A stretch of 64,000 nt of DNA from positions 1 to 64,000 of the forward strand of contig JADGAZ010000016.1 in the NCBI GenBank assembly GCA_015231755.1, read 5' to 3'. Shown one piece after another: positions 16,560-28,539 of this stretch (the stretch's first letter is position 1; each line of letters opens with the position of its first letter). Both the position numbers and the translations under genes were made by a program. This stretch comes from Magnetococcales bacterium (GTDB lineage: Bacteria > Pseudomonadota > Magnetococcia > Magnetococcales > Magnetaquicoccaceae). The notes under the pieces are model-generated. The model searched no databases. It had not been told where the DNA came from and worked only from the letters and a program-made list of their open reading frames with translations.

Positions 16560-18437
16560 TCAGCGGTGCTGCACGGCGTCGCGGATCACGTCGAGCATTT
16601 TGGAGTCTTCGATGGTGGGCAGTTCGCCGGGATCCCGTCCTTCGGCGATGGCCAGAATGGCCCGGCGGATTACCTTGCCGGAGCGGGTTTTGGGCAGGCC
16701 CGGCACCACATGGAGAAATTTGGGCTTGGCGATGCCGCCGATCTGACGGGCCACCACGGCTTTGAGTTCGTCTTCGGTGGGAATGGCGGCATGGCTCATC
16801 AACACCACGAAGGCTTCGATCTCCTGTCCTTTCAGATCATCCTTGATGCCCACCGCCGCGGCTTCCGCCACAGACGGATGGGTACACAAGGCTTCTTCCA
16901 CCTCCCGCGTGCCCAGTCGGTGCCCCGCCACGTTGATGACATCGTCGTTGCGGCCCATGATGAAATAATAGCCGTCGTCATCGTAGATGGCATAGTCGAA
17001 GGTGGCATAGAGCATCTGCCGGGCGCTGGAAAAATAGGTCTGCACGAAACGGGCGTCGTCGCCCCAGATCGTGCTCATGCATCCCGGCGGCAAGGGAGGC
17101 CGGATCATCAGGGAGCCTTTGGTATTGGGACCCAGTTCGGCACCGCTTTCGTCCAGCAGCACCGTATCGTAGCCGAAGGCCGGTTTGGTCGGCGAGCCGA
17201 ATTTCAATTCCATCAGCCCCAGACCGGCAAAATTGGTGAGGATCGGCCAGCCGGTTTCGGTTTGCCAGTAGTTGTCCACCACCGGGATGCCCAGGGCCTC
17301 GGTGACCCAGCGATGGGTCTCTTTGTCCAAAGGCTCTCCCGCCAGAAACAGGGTGCGCAACGAGGACAGATCGTGGGCGTGGATCCAATCGGCACCGGTT
17401 TTCTTCAGCAACCGGATGGCGGTGGGGGAGGTGAACAGGCAACTGACCCGATAATCGGCCACCAACGACCACCAGATGCCTGGATCGGGTCGGATGGGCA
17501 GACCTTCGTAGAGAATGGTGGTGGCTCCGGTGAGCAGTGGCGCGTAGACGATATAGGAATGCCCCACCACCCAGCCGATATCGGAACCGGCGAACATCAC
17601 TTCACCGGGCTGCACCCCATAGATCCACTTCATCGATTGCCGCATGGCCACCATGTGACCACCGGTATCCCGCTGCGCCCCCTTGGGACGACCTGTGGTG
17701 CCGGAGGTGTAGAGGATATAGGAGGGATGGGAGGATTCAACCCATACCGGGGGCACTTCTCGGCCCGCATGGCGGGCGATGGCGGAGGCGAAGTCGATTT
17801 CGCCGTCGATCGGGCAGGGCGTTGCGGCCAATCCCCGATTGATCACCAGCACCTGTGGCCGGTCCACGGCGATGGCGGCCAGTCCTTCCACCAGCAGGGG
17901 CTTGTAGGGGGTCACTTTGCCTCCCCGCATGCCCGCGTCGGCGGTGATGATCAGTTTCGGACTGGCGTCGTCGATGCGGGAGGCCAGCGCCAGAGCGGCA
18001 AAACCGCCGAACACCACCGAGTGAACCGCGCCGATGCGCACGCAGGCCATCATGGCCACGATGGCTTCGGGAATCATCGGCAGATAGATCAACACCCGAT
18101 CCCCGGAGACGATCCCCAATTCCAGCAGCAGGGAGGCCATTTCGTTGACCTGCCGGTAAAGCTCCCGATAGCTCACCTCCTGCCGTTGATCCACTTCGGT
18201 GGAGACCCAGATGATGGCGGTCTGATCGCCCCGTTCCTCCAGGTGACGATCCACCGCGTTGTAGCAGATGTTGGTCAATCCTCCCGGAAACCATTGGGCA
18301 AACGGGGGATTGTCGTAATCCAGCACCCGGTCGAAGGGTTTGTGCCAATGGATCAGTTCCGCCTGTTCCCGCCAGAAGGCTTCCCGGTCGTCGATGGAAC
18401 GGCGATACATGGTTGCATACAGTTCTGCGTTGTTCAT
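16560..18437 (-). CDS. prpE: Propionate-CoA ligase (PrpE, acetyl-CoA synthetase family)
   Basis: A 625-residue AMP-forming acyl-CoA synthetase, about the length of PrpE. Motifs: VVFGGFAA, the P-loop YILYTSGTTGRPKGAQRDTG, DNYWQTETGWPI, MGRNDDVINVAGHRLGTREVEE and the C-terminal acetylatable Lys in KTRSGKVIRRAIL. It activates propionate (or acetate) to the CoA ester in the cytoplasm. It follows acuI on the same strand. An ATG overlapping the acuI stop (18470) exists, but AAGGAG lies 10 bases before the ATG at 18437, which gives the normal N terminus (MNNAELYATMYRRS). The neighbouring propionyl-CoA genes favour propionate over acetate. Confidence 0.9.
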   Translation of the reverse strand: MNNAELYATMYRRSIDDREAFWREQAELIHWHKPFDRVLDYDNPPFAQWFPGGLTNICYNAVDRHLEERGDQTAIIWVSTEVDQRQEVSYRELYRQVNEMASLLLELGIVSGDRVLIYLPMIPEAIVAMMACVRIGAVHSVVFGGFAALALASRIDDASPKLIITADAGMRGGKVTPYKPLLVEGLAAIAVDRPQVLVINRGLAATPCPIDGEIDFASAIARHAGREVPPVWVESSHPSYILYTSGTTGRPKGAQRDTGGHMVAMRQSMKWIYGVQPGEVMFAGSDIGWVVGHSYIVYAPLLTGATTILYEGLPIRPDPGIWWSLVADYRVSCLFTSPTAIRLLKKTGADWIHAHDLSSLRTLFLAGEPLDKETHRWVTEALGIPVVDNYWQTETGWPILTNFAGLGLMELKFGSPTKPAFGYDTVLLDESGAELGPNTKGSLMIRPPLPPGCMSTIWGDDARFVQTYFSSARQMLYATFDYAIYDDDGYYFIMGRNDDVINVAGHRLGTREVEEALCTHPSVAEAAAVGIKDDLKGQEIEAFVVLMSHAAIPTEDELKAVVARQIGGIAKPKFLHVVPGLPKTRSGKVIRRAILAIAEGRDPGELPTIEDSKMLDVIRDAVQHR

Positions 18438-18466
18438 GCCCTGCCCACTCCTTGATTTGGAAAGTG

Positions 18467-19465
18467 TCATGCTGAAAAAGGATCGACCAGCACCCGTCCC
18501 CGTACCCGGCCGGTCAGGAGATCCAGACAGGCCGCCGGTGTTTGTGCCAACGAAACCGTGCGATCGATAAAGTGTGCATAACCATCCTGCGGGATGATCC
18601 GGGCCAGACGGTTCCAGGCCGCTTGGCGTGTCGCCGGAGCGATCATCACCGAATCGATCCCCTGCAAACGGATGTTGCGCAGGATGAATGGAAAGACCGA
18701 AGCGGGCAGGGAGGAGTCATCCGCCAGTCCACAGGCGGCCACCGTGCCGCCATGGCGAATGTGCTTGAGCACTCCCGCCAGGGTGGCCCCGCCGGCCACG
18801 TCGATGGCGCCGCTCCAGCGTTGGGCATCCAGGGGTTTGGTGGAGGCGGTCAATTCCGACCGGTGGATCACCGTGGTCGCTCCGAGTTGACGCAGATACT
18901 CTCCATGGGTCAACCGTCCGGTGGCCGCGCAGACCCGATAACCCAGTCGCGCCAGCAACACCACGGCCCAGCCGCCCACCCCGCCGGAAGCGCCGGTCAC
19001 CAGCACCTCTTTGTCGTCGGGACGCACCCCTCCCGCCTCCAGGGCCGCCACCCCCAGCATGGCGGTCAGACCCGCCGTGCCCAGGAGCATGGCCTGTTCC
19101 AGGGTCATCTCCGCCGGCAGCGCGGTCAACCATTCTCCCGGCAGTCGGGCGTATTGGGCAAAGCCCCCGTGCCGGTTTTCCCCCATGCCGTATCCGGTGC
19201 CGATCACTCGGTCTCCCGGATGCCAGTCGGGATCGGTTGAGGTGACCACCTCCCCCGCCAGATCGACTCCGGGAACCATGGGAAAACGTCGGATGATCGG
19301 GCCTTTGCCGGTGACCGCCAGGGCGTCTTTGTAGTTGATGCCAGAGCGCGCCACCCGCACCACCACGTCTCCTGGCGGCAGATCGGACACCTCCAGGGTG
19401 GTCAGTTGGGGCTGGGTGGTTCCGGTTTCATCTTGTTCCAGCAGCAATACTGTGTTTTGCATCAT
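18467..19465 (-). CDS. acuI: Acrylyl-CoA reductase (AcuI/YhdH-type MDR oxidoreductase)
   Basis: A 332-residue medium-chain dehydrogenase/reductase without zinc ligands, close in length and motifs to AcuI/YhdH: RSGINYKDALAVTGKGPIIR, FPMVPGVDLAGEV, GDRVIGTGYGMGENRHGGFA, VTGASGGVGGWAV for NADPH, and GVDP-like end RGRVLVDPFSA. AcuI reduces acrylyl-CoA to propionyl-CoA with NADPH, detoxifying acrylyl-CoA from 3-hydroxypropionate or DMSP breakdown. It overlaps the region before prpE and lies in the propionyl-CoA run, which supports the assignment. Paired ATG codons stand at 19465/19462, after AAAGG. A generic quinone reductase is the alternative. Confidence 0.83.
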   Translation of the reverse strand: MMQNTVLLLEQDETGTTQPQLTTLEVSDLPPGDVVVRVARSGINYKDALAVTGKGPIIRRFPMVPGVDLAGEVVTSTDPDWHPGDRVIGTGYGMGENRHGGFAQYARLPGEWLTALPAEMTLEQAMLLGTAGLTAMLGVAALEAGGVRPDDKEVLVTGASGGVGGWAVVLLARLGYRVCAATGRLTHGEYLRQLGATTVIHRSELTASTKPLDAQRWSGAIDVAGGATLAGVLKHIRHGGTVAACGLADDSSLPASVFPFILRNIRLQGIDSVMIAPATRQAAWNRLARIIPQDGYAHFIDRTVSLAQTPAACLDLLTGRVRGRVLVDPFSA

Positions 19466-19621
19466 GAAAGACCTTTTGCAATCGTCGTGACGGAACCGGG
19501 TCGGCAGGGAGGACCGGGGGCGCAGGTCAAAGGCAAAACCTTGGGAGAGGAATCTCCCAAACCCGCTCTTTTTTTTCAATGGTTGAAAAAATGAAAAGGT
19601 TGAAGGGGTCAGGATCGGGTC

Positions 19622-19650
19622 GGGTTGAGGGGAGGGATCCCCCTCAACCC
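19622..19650. other. Hairpin between thiolase gene and acuI
   Basis: Perfect 11-base inverted repeat, gggttgagggg at 19622-19632 and cccctcaaccc at 19640-19650, in the 244-base gap between the thiolase gene and acuI. No T-run follows directly on the minus strand, so it may be an attenuator, a processing site or a weak terminator dividing the run into two transcripts. The rest of the gap shows nothing clear. Confidence 0.45.
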
Positions 19651-19709
19651 GACGGTCAAACGATCCGAAAGCATCCGGCGCAATATGCGCTTGCGCCGGA
19701 TTCAAGGCA

Positions 19710-20885
19710 TCAGTCTCTGGCCACGCACAAGGCGATGCCCATGCCGCCACCGATGCACAGGGTCGCCAGACCCTTGCGGGCGTTGCGGCGTTGCATTTCG
19801 TACAGCAAGGTCACCAGAATGCGGGCACCCGACGCGCCCACCGGATGACCCAGGGCAATGGCGCCACCATTGACATTCACCTTGGACAGATCCCAGCCCA
19901 TGTCCTTGTTGACCGCCAGGGCCTGCGCGGCGAAGGCTTCGTTGGCTTCGATCAGATCCAGGTCGTCGATGGTCCAGCCCGCCTTGGACAGGGCCAGACG
20001 GCTGGACGGAATGGGACCGGTACCCATGATGGCCGGATCCACGCCGCAAGAGGCCCAGGAAACAATGCGGGCCAGGGGTTGCAGACCCCGTTTGGCGGCG
20101 TTTTCCGCGCTCATCAGCACCGCCACCGCCGCGCCGTCGTTGATGCCGGAGGCGTTGCCGGCGGTCACGGTGCCTTCCTTGTCGAAGGCGGCCCGCAGCT
20201 TGGCCAAGCTCTCCGCCGTGGTGCCGTGCTTGGGATGCTCGTCGGTGTCGATGGTCACATCCCCTTTGCGGCCCGGAATGACCACCGGCACGATCTCATC
20301 CTTGAAACGGCCTGCCTTCTGGGCTGCTTCCGCCTTTTGCTGGGAAGCGGCGGCGAAGGCGTCCTGTTCGGCCCGGGTCAGCCCCCACTTCTTGGCGACG
20401 TTTTCCGCCGTGTTGCCCATGTGATAATTGTGAAAGGCGTCGGTGAGTGCGTCGCGGATCATGCTGTCTTGCATTTCGGCGGAACCCATCTTGGTGCCGT
20501 TGCGCAGATGCAGCAGATGGGGAGCCAGACTCATGCTCTCCTGACCGCCCGCCACCACGATCTCCGCGTCGCCCATGGAGATGGATTGATACCCGTTGAC
20601 CACCGCCCGCAATCCGGATCCGCACAACTGGTTGATGCCATAGGCGGTCTTTTCGGCGGGAATGCCCGCGTTGACCGCGGCCTGACGGGCCGGGTTCTGA
20701 CCGGCGCCAGCCGACAGAATCTGCCCCATCACCACCTCGGACACATCCGCCGGCGCCACTCCCGCCCGTTTCAGCGCCTCGACGATGGCGATTTCTCCGA
20801 GTTTGTGTGCCGGAACTGCGCTCAGGCCTCCTCCGAAAGCACCCACGGCGGTACGGGCAGCAGAGACAATCACAATATCACTCAT
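19710..20885 (-). CDS. phaA: Acetyl-CoA C-acetyltransferase (thiolase)
   Basis: A 391-residue biosynthetic-type thiolase, the exact usual length. Catalytic residues are visible: Cys in [15 protein letters not shown] (near residue 89), [12 protein letters not shown], His in [14 protein letters not shown], and the second Cys in [12 protein letters not shown]. It condenses two acetyl-CoA to acetoacetyl-CoA, for polyhydroxybutyrate or ketone-body metabolism, or cleaves beta-ketoacyl-CoA. GGGAG lies 7 bases before the ATG. It follows mce by 21 bases, so it is likely in the mutB operon. No phaB or phaC is in the window, so the symbol phaA (as opposed to atoB) is a choice of convenience. Confidence 0.93.
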   Translation of the reverse strand: MSDIVIVSAARTAVGAFGGGLSAVPAHKLGEIAIVEALKRAGVAPADVSEVVMGQILSAGAGQNPARQAAVNAGIPAEKTAYGINQLCGSGLRAVVNGYQSISMGDAEIVVAGGQESMSLAPHLLHLRNGTKMGSAEMQDSMIRDALTDAFHNYHMGNTAENVAKKWGLTRAEQDAFAAASQQKAEAAQKAGRFKDEIVPVVIPGRKGDVTIDTDEHPKHGTTAESLAKLRAAFDKEGTVTAGNASGINDGAAVAVLMSAENAAKRGLQPLARIVSWASCGVDPAIMGTGPIPSSRLALSKAGWTIDDLDLIEANEAFAAQALAVNKDMGWDLSKVNVNGGAIALGHPVGASGARILVTLLYEMQRRNARKGLATLCIGGGMGIALCVARD

Positions 20886-20906
20886 TTTTTCAACTCCCTG
20901 TTTAGA

Positions 20907-21320
20907 TTATGGATCCTGACTGGCTTGTTCCAGCTCCACCAACACTCCACCCATTCCTTTCGGGTGAAGGAAAACAACCGGTTTGCCATGCGCGCCGATT
21001 TTCGGTTCCGGGTCCAACACCTCCAGACCATGAACGCGCAACTGTTCCACCGCGGCCCGGATGTCGGCCACTTCGTAACAGACGTGATGCATCCCCCCGG
21101 AAGGATTGCGTTGCAGAAAACGAATCAGGGGGGAACGATCTCCCAACGGATGCAACAGCTCCACATTGGTATTGGGCAGGCGCACGAACACCACCGTGAC
21201 CCCGAATTCAGGCAGGTCGCAGGGGGCATCCACCTGGGCGCCCAGGATCTCCCGATAGGTCGCCATCGCCTGGTCCAGATCCGGAACCGCCAGAGCCACA
21301 TGGTTCAATCGTCCGATCAT
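20907..21320 (-). CDS. mce: Methylmalonyl-CoA epimerase
   Basis: A 137-residue vicinal-oxygen-chelate fold protein made of two similar beta-alpha-beta halves. Metal ligands are visible in LNHVALAVPDLDQA (His), ELLHP, and GGMHHVCYEVADI (His) with the terminal Glu in GGVLVELEQ. It interconverts (S)- and (R)-methylmalonyl-CoA, linking propionyl-CoA carboxylase to the mutase. The gene lies 21 bases after pccA and 21 bases before the thiolase gene. Length and motifs match the family closely. Confidence 0.93.
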   Translation of the reverse strand: MIGRLNHVALAVPDLDQAMATYREILGAQVDAPCDLPEFGVTVVFVRLPNTNVELLHPLGDRSPLIRFLQRNPSGGMHHVCYEVADIRAAVEQLRVHGLEVLDPEPKIGAHGKPVVFLHPKGMGGVLVELEQASQDP

Positions 21321-21341
21321 CGCGACCTCGGTTTTCTTCGA

Positions 21342-23300
21342 TTATTCAAAGGTGAACAAGATGGCATCGGCTTCCACCGTGTCACCGGCCTTGACATGCA
21401 CCACCGCCACCACGCCATCCTTTTCGGCCCGGATGGTGTTTTCCATTTTCATGGCCTCCAGCACGCACAACGGATCCCCCTGGGCCACTTTGTGCCCGGC
21501 CACCGTCATCACCTCGCGCACCAGTCCGGGCATGGGGGTGGTCAGGGATTTGGAGCTGCTGGTGCGCCGTTTTTCCGGCATGCGCTTGGCCATCGCGTAT
21601 AAACGCCAGGGCCAGACCGTCACCTGTACCCGGCTTCCCCCGTGGGAGAGCTGATAGCCTCCCTCGATCCGTCGGATCCGGACCGTGCGGGGCTGCCCTT
21701 CGATCCGGAAGGTCGCCAGCCGTTGGCCGGGTCGATAGGATTTGTCTACCTCCAGCCGGGTTCCGTCTTCCAGGGTGATGAGATTGTCCCCTTCGCCCCA
21801 TTCCACCGTCAGCCGAACCGCCTCGCCGGCCATCATCACGATCCACTCTTCCCGCGCCGGCGGCAAGGAGAGCAGCGCCTCTTCGGCCTGTTCGATGCTC
21901 ACCGCCACCACGGCGAAAAATTGTTTGAGTTCGGGCGTCAGGGGAGCGCCGCCAAAACCGTCGGCATATTCTTCGGCGATGAAGGCCGTGGTAAGCTCTC
22001 CGGCCTGAAAGCGGGCGTGACCCAAGACCGCGTTGAGAAAATCGATATTGTGGGCCAAACCGTCGATGACATAATGGTCCAGGGCGGCGCGCATGGTGGC
22101 GATGGCGGTCTGGCGATCCTCGCCCCAGGTGATCAGTTTGGCGATCATGGGATCATAGTGGATCGATACTTCCCCGCCAGGAAAGACTCCGGTATCCACA
22201 CGTACCCGTTCGTTCTCCTGGGGCGGTTGATGACGTACCAGCCGTCCCGACGAGGGCAGAAATCCCGCGTAGGGGTTTTCGGCGTAGATGCGGCTTTCCA
22301 TGGCCCAGCCCCGCAAGGGAACCTCGGCCTGGGTGAAACCCAGTTTCTCCCCCCGGGCGATGCGGATCATCTGTTCCACCAGATCCAGCCCGGTGATCAT
22401 CTCGGTGACCGGATGTTCCACCTGGAGCCGGGTGTTCATCTCCAGAAAATAGAACTGCCGATCCTCCCCCACCACGAACTCCACGGTACCCGCCGAAACA
22501 TATCCCACCGCCTTGGCCAAAGACAGCGCCTGCTCCCCCATGGCGCGGCGCATGTCGGGATCGACAAAAGAGGAGGGAGCCTCTTCGATCACCTTCTGGT
22601 TGCGTCGCTGGATGGAGCACTCCCGCTCGTTGAGCCACACCCCGTTGCCGTGGGCGTCGCAGAGGATCTGGATTTCGATGTGACGGGGCTTTTCGATGAA
22701 TTTTTCGATGAAGACCCGGTCGTCCTTGAAGTAATTGCGTCCTTCGCTGGAAGCCGAACGCCACCCTTCCATCACCTCCTGGTCGTTGCGGGCCAGACGC
22801 ATCCCTTTGCCGCCCCCTCCCGCCGAGGCTTTGATCATCACCGGATAGCCGATCTGGCGGGCGATGGTCACCGCCTGTTCCGGGCTGTCGATGGTCTCCG
22901 GGTGGCCGGGAATGGTGTTGACGCCCGCCGCGTTGGCCAGTTTTTTTGAGGCGATCTTGTCGCCCATGGCGCGGATGGCCTCCGGCCCCGGACCAATGAA
23001 CACCACGCCTTGTTCCCGGAGGGTTTCGCTGAAGGTGGCGTTTTCCGACAGAAAGCCATAGCCCGGATGCACCGCGTCGGCCTGGGTCTGGGCGATGGCG
23101 GCCAGAATGTTTTCCACCGCCAGATACGACGCGCTGCTGGCCGCCGGACCCACCCGTACCGCCTGATCGGCCTGACGGACATGCAAGGCGTCCCGGTCGG
23201 CGTCGGAATGGATGGCCACCGTGGCGATACCCATGCGGCGCGCCGTGCGGATGATCCGGCAGGCGATTTCGCCCCGATTGGCAATCAAGATCCTGCGCAT
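21342..23300 (-). CDS. pccA: Propionyl-CoA carboxylase alpha subunit (biotin carboxylase-BCCP)
   Basis: A 652-residue protein: N-terminal biotin carboxylase (RRILIANRGEIACRII, then ATP-grasp KASAGGGGKGMRLA and EMNTRLQVEHPVTEMITGLD), a middle BT-type linker (residues about 450-570), and a C-terminal biotinyl domain with the biotin Lys in VLEAMKMENTI. It carboxylates biotin, which the beta subunit uses to make methylmalonyl-CoA. ATG at 23300 is favoured because GGGGG stands 9 bases upstream; an ATG three codons earlier is possible. It follows pccB by 16 bases. The middle domain and pathway neighbours favour propionyl-CoA over methylcrotonyl-CoA as substrate. Confidence 0.93.
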   Translation of the reverse strand: MRRILIANRGEIACRIIRTARRMGIATVAIHSDADRDALHVRQADQAVRVGPAASSASYLAVENILAAIAQTQADAVHPGYGFLSENATFSETLREQGVVFIGPGPEAIRAMGDKIASKKLANAAGVNTIPGHPETIDSPEQAVTIARQIGYPVMIKASAGGGGKGMRLARNDQEVMEGWRSASSEGRNYFKDDRVFIEKFIEKPRHIEIQILCDAHGNGVWLNERECSIQRRNQKVIEEAPSSFVDPDMRRAMGEQALSLAKAVGYVSAGTVEFVVGEDRQFYFLEMNTRLQVEHPVTEMITGLDLVEQMIRIARGEKLGFTQAEVPLRGWAMESRIYAENPYAGFLPSSGRLVRHQPPQENERVRVDTGVFPGGEVSIHYDPMIAKLITWGEDRQTAIATMRAALDHYVIDGLAHNIDFLNAVLGHARFQAGELTTAFIAEEYADGFGGAPLTPELKQFFAVVAVSIEQAEEALLSLPPAREEWIVMMAGEAVRLTVEWGEGDNLITLEDGTRLEVDKSYRPGQRLATFRIEGQPRTVRIRRIEGGYQLSHGGSRVQVTVWPWRLYAMAKRMPEKRRTSSSKSLTTPMPGLVREVMTVAGHKVAQGDPLCVLEAMKMENTIRAEKDGVVAVVHVKAGDTVEADAILFTFE

Positions 23301-23316
23301 GCTTCGCATCCCCCGG

Positions 23317-24861
23317 CTACAGTGGCAAATTGTCGTGTTTTTTCCAAGGATTGGTCAATTTTTTGCCCATCATGTTCTGCAGTCCCCGGATGACCCGGAA
23401 ACGGGTATCGTGGGGCATGATGACATCGTCGATGAATCCTTTGCGCGCCGCGATGAAGGGATTGGCGAAATTGGCCGCATAGGCGCTGCTGACCTCCTTG
23501 AGTCGGGCTTCGGGGTCTTCGGCGGAGCGGATTTCGTTGCGGAAGATGATTTCCGCCGCCCCTTTCGGTCCCATGACCGCGATTTCGGCGTTGGGCCAGG
23601 CATAGTTGAGATCGCCCCGCAGATGCTTGGACGACATGACATCGTAAGCCCCGCCATAGGCCTTGCGGGTGATCACCGTCACCTTGGGGACCGTGGCTTC
23701 GGCGAAGGCGAACAGCAGTTTGGCCCCATGTTTGATGATGCCCCCCAACTCCTGTTGCAGACCGGGGAGAAAACCGGGAACATCCACGAAGGTGACCAGC
23801 GGGATGTTGAAGCAGTCGCAAAAACGCACGAAGCGGGCCGCCTTCACCGAACTGGCGATATCCAGACATCCCGCCAGCACCAGGGGTTGATTGGCGACGA
23901 TGCCCACCGTGTGGCCATCCATGCGGGCGAAGCCGATCACGATATTTTTGGCGTATCCGGCCTGGACCTCCATGAAATCGTGGTTGTCCACCACCTTTTC
24001 GATCAGCTCTTTCATGTCGTAGGGGCGCAGTGGATCGTCCGGCACCAGGGTGTCCAGGGAGGGTTCCTGACGGCGGGGATCGTCTCCGGTGTCGATGCGC
24101 ACCGGGGGGGCGAGATTGTTGTCCGGCAGAAACGAGTGCAGACGGCGCAACTGCTTGAGCAGAATCAGGTCGTTGCCGAAGGCGAAATCCGCCACGCCGG
24201 ATTTGGTGGCATGGGTGTTGGCGCCTCCCAGTTGTTCGGCGGTCACCTCTTCGTGGGTGACGGTCTTGACCACCTCCGGTCCGGTCAAAAACATGTAGGA
24301 GGTGTCTTTGACCATGAGGATGAAGTCGGTGAGGGCCGGTGAGTAGACCGCCCCTCCGGCGCAGGGTCCCATGATCGCGGAAATCTGCGGCACCACCCCG
24401 GAGGCGAGTACGTTGCGTTGGAACACCTCCGCGTATCCGGCCAAGGATGCCACCCCTTCCTGGATGCGCGCCCCGCCGGAGTCATTGATGCCGATGACCG
24501 GCGCGCCGACCCGGACCGCCATATCCATGATTTTGCAGATCTTACGGGCATTGGTTTCGCTCAACGACCCCCCAAGCACGGTGAAATCCTGGGAAAAGGC
24601 GAACACCCGCCGTCCGTGAATGGTTCCGAAACCGGTCACCACCCCATCTCCGGCCACATGGGTATCCCCCATGCCGAAGTCGGCGCAGTTGTGTTCCACA
24701 AACATGTCCAGCTCTTCAAAGGAGCCGGGATCCATCAAGACATCCAGCCGTTCCCGGGCGGTCAGCTTGCCCCGGCGATGCTGGGCCTTGATCCGTTCCT
24801 CGCCGCCGCCCAGACGGGCCTGATCGCGGAGTTTGTCGAGCTTGTCAATGATTTCCCACAT
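23317..24861 (-). CDS. pccB: Propionyl-CoA carboxylase beta subunit (carboxyltransferase)
   Basis: A 514-residue carboxyltransferase with two crotonase-like halves. Key segments: [32 protein letters not shown] and [16 protein letters not shown] in the first half; [21 protein letters not shown] and [17 protein letters not shown] in the second, including the acyl-CoA and biotin oxyanion loops. It transfers CO2 from biotin on PccA to propionyl-CoA. The start ATG at 24861 lies inside the end of meaB (17-base overlap), indicating translational coupling. Length is typical for the PccB subfamily. Confidence 0.95.
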   Translation of the reverse strand: MWEIIDKLDKLRDQARLGGGEERIKAQHRRGKLTARERLDVLMDPGSFEELDMFVEHNCADFGMGDTHVAGDGVVTGFGTIHGRRVFAFSQDFTVLGGSLSETNARKICKIMDMAVRVGAPVIGINDSGGARIQEGVASLAGYAEVFQRNVLASGVVPQISAIMGPCAGGAVYSPALTDFILMVKDTSYMFLTGPEVVKTVTHEEVTAEQLGGANTHATKSGVADFAFGNDLILLKQLRRLHSFLPDNNLAPPVRIDTGDDPRRQEPSLDTLVPDDPLRPYDMKELIEKVVDNHDFMEVQAGYAKNIVIGFARMDGHTVGIVANQPLVLAGCLDIASSVKAARFVRFCDCFNIPLVTFVDVPGFLPGLQQELGGIIKHGAKLLFAFAEATVPKVTVITRKAYGGAYDVMSSKHLRGDLNYAWPNAEIAVMGPKGAAEIIFRNEIRSAEDPEARLKEVSSAYAANFANPFIAARKGFIDDVIMPHDTRFRVIRGLQNMMGKKLTNPWKKHDNLPL

Positions 24862-25852
24862 GATTTCCGTTCCCGCTGCCACCATGAACACGCAACATCC
24901 GTTCCGCCGCCACCACGGCTCCCACTTCACCCCGGCGCACCTGTGGTTCCAGTTCGGCGGCCAGTCGTTGTACCGCCGGATCGGCCAGAAATTGTTGCCG
25001 CAATCCGTCGTGAATTCGATCCCACATCCATCCGCTCGCCTGATGGAGCCGTTTTCTGGCCAGGGCGCCGTTGGCGGTCGTCTGACGTTGGAAGGTCAGC
25101 AGGGCTTCCAGGGTTTGATCGATGCCCCGTTCCTCCTGGGCGCTGACCATCAATACCCGAGGTTGCCAGCCATCGTCGTTTTTCCCGCGATGCAACAAAG
25201 GCAGGGCGGCGCTCACCTGGGCGTGGGTCAGTTCGGCGGCCTGGGTGAACACCCCGTCCGCCTTGTTGATCAGAATCAATCCGGCCAACTCCATGATGCC
25301 CCGTTTGATTCCCTGCAATTCGTCTCCCGCGTTGGGTAACAACACCAGCACGAAGAGATCCACCATGCCATCCACTTCGGTTTCGCTCTGGCCCACGCCC
25401 ACGGTTTCCACCAGAATCAGCCCGTAACCCGCGGCTTCCAGCAGGGTCATGGTCTCCCGGGTACGCCGTCCCACCCCTCCCAGGGTGGTCCCCGCCGCGC
25501 TGGGGCGGATGAAGGCCAGGGGATGGGCGCTCAAGCGGGGCATGCGGGTCTTGTCCCCCAGAATGCTGCCGCCGCTGCGCCGGGAGGAAGGATCGATGGT
25601 CAACACCGCCGTGCGCAGTCCCCTGGCCACCGCGTGCAGTCCCAGGGTCTCGATCAGCGTGCTTTTGCCGGCTCCGGGAGGACCGCTGATGGCCACCCGC
25701 AAGGCCGGTTCATCCGGTGCGGGCAGGGATTCCAGCAGGGCCACCGCACGCCGGTCGTCGTCCGGTCGGCTGCTTTCCATCAAGGTGATGGCCTTGGCCA
25801 AGGCGCGACGCTCCCCGCGACGGATCCCTGCCGTCAACTCCGGCTCCGACAT
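24845..25852 (-). CDS. meaB: Methylmalonyl-CoA mutase chaperone GTPase MeaB
   Basis: A 335-residue G3E-family GTPase. The Walker A is [16 protein letters not shown] near residue 56, followed by [20 protein letters not shown], the switch region [17 protein letters not shown], and the specificity motif NKADG. MeaB (ArgK) gates loading of adenosylcobalamin into methylmalonyl-CoA mutase and rescues inactivated enzyme. It begins 3 bases after the mutB stop; a TTG one codon earlier is also possible. It overlaps pccB by 17 bases. The position between mutase and carboxylase genes confirms the role. Confidence 0.94.
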   Translation of the reverse strand: MSEPELTAGIRRGERRALAKAITLMESSRPDDDRRAVALLESLPAPDEPALRVAISGPPGAGKSTLIETLGLHAVARGLRTAVLTIDPSSRRSGGSILGDKTRMPRLSAHPLAFIRPSAAGTTLGGVGRRTRETMTLLEAAGYGLILVETVGVGQSETEVDGMVDLFVLVLLPNAGDELQGIKRGIMELAGLILINKADGVFTQAAELTHAQVSAALPLLHRGKNDDGWQPRVLMVSAQEERGIDQTLEALLTFQRQTTANGALARKRLHQASGWMWDRIHDGLRQQFLADPAVQRLAAELEPQVRRGEVGAVVAAERMLRVHGGSGNGNHVGNH

Positions 25853-25855
25853 CAA

Positions 25856-28081
<2,226 letters not shown>

Positions 28082-28539
28082 TATTTTTCTGTTATTCTTC
28101 GCGTTCTCGTCGGGTATCGTCCGGTGTCCGCGGGTTTGCCCGGAAGGGCTTGGCGTGACACGATTTCACGGCATTTGCTGGAAATGCCCGTGATGCCGTC
28201 AACGATCCCCGACAGGAGCGCAAGCCATCCATGTCGGTCGAGGGTATCATGGAGGCGTTTGCGGTTTTTTTCAAGACATCGGGCCAACTGGTGTGCTTTT
28301 TTTCGCGATGGGTACCCATGGGGCGGGTATTTGATCCGGGCAGGGTCGGGTCTGGATGAAGCGATTGGCGTGGTATTGCCATGTCCATTGAAAATGGCGC
28401 AGCGCAGAATGACTGCATGACTGCAAATTGAAGAAGACGGAGTTGGCTGCTCACGTCCAGGGAATCCAGCCCCGTCACCGGCCTCCGGCAGACTCAAGCG
28501 GTTCCTGGAGTGGGTGAGCAGGAAGGATTAAGCAGACCT
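28082..28539. other. 458-base spacer upstream of mutB
   Basis: No credible gene. Frames on the minus strand are Arg/Pro/Ser-rich and unsupported. As the 5' flank of the mutB operon it should hold its promoter, but no clear -35/-10 is seen. A tandem 8-mer, tgactgca twice, at 28410-28425 could be an operator with direct half-sites. Both neighbours are on the minus strand, and the DUF4268-type gene ends at the far edge. Confidence 0.4.

Noticed and set aside
28410-28425. Binding site of a PccR/ScfR-type propionate regulator
   Set aside because: The TTTGCAAA half-sites expected from memory are absent; only a TGACTGCA repeat is present.
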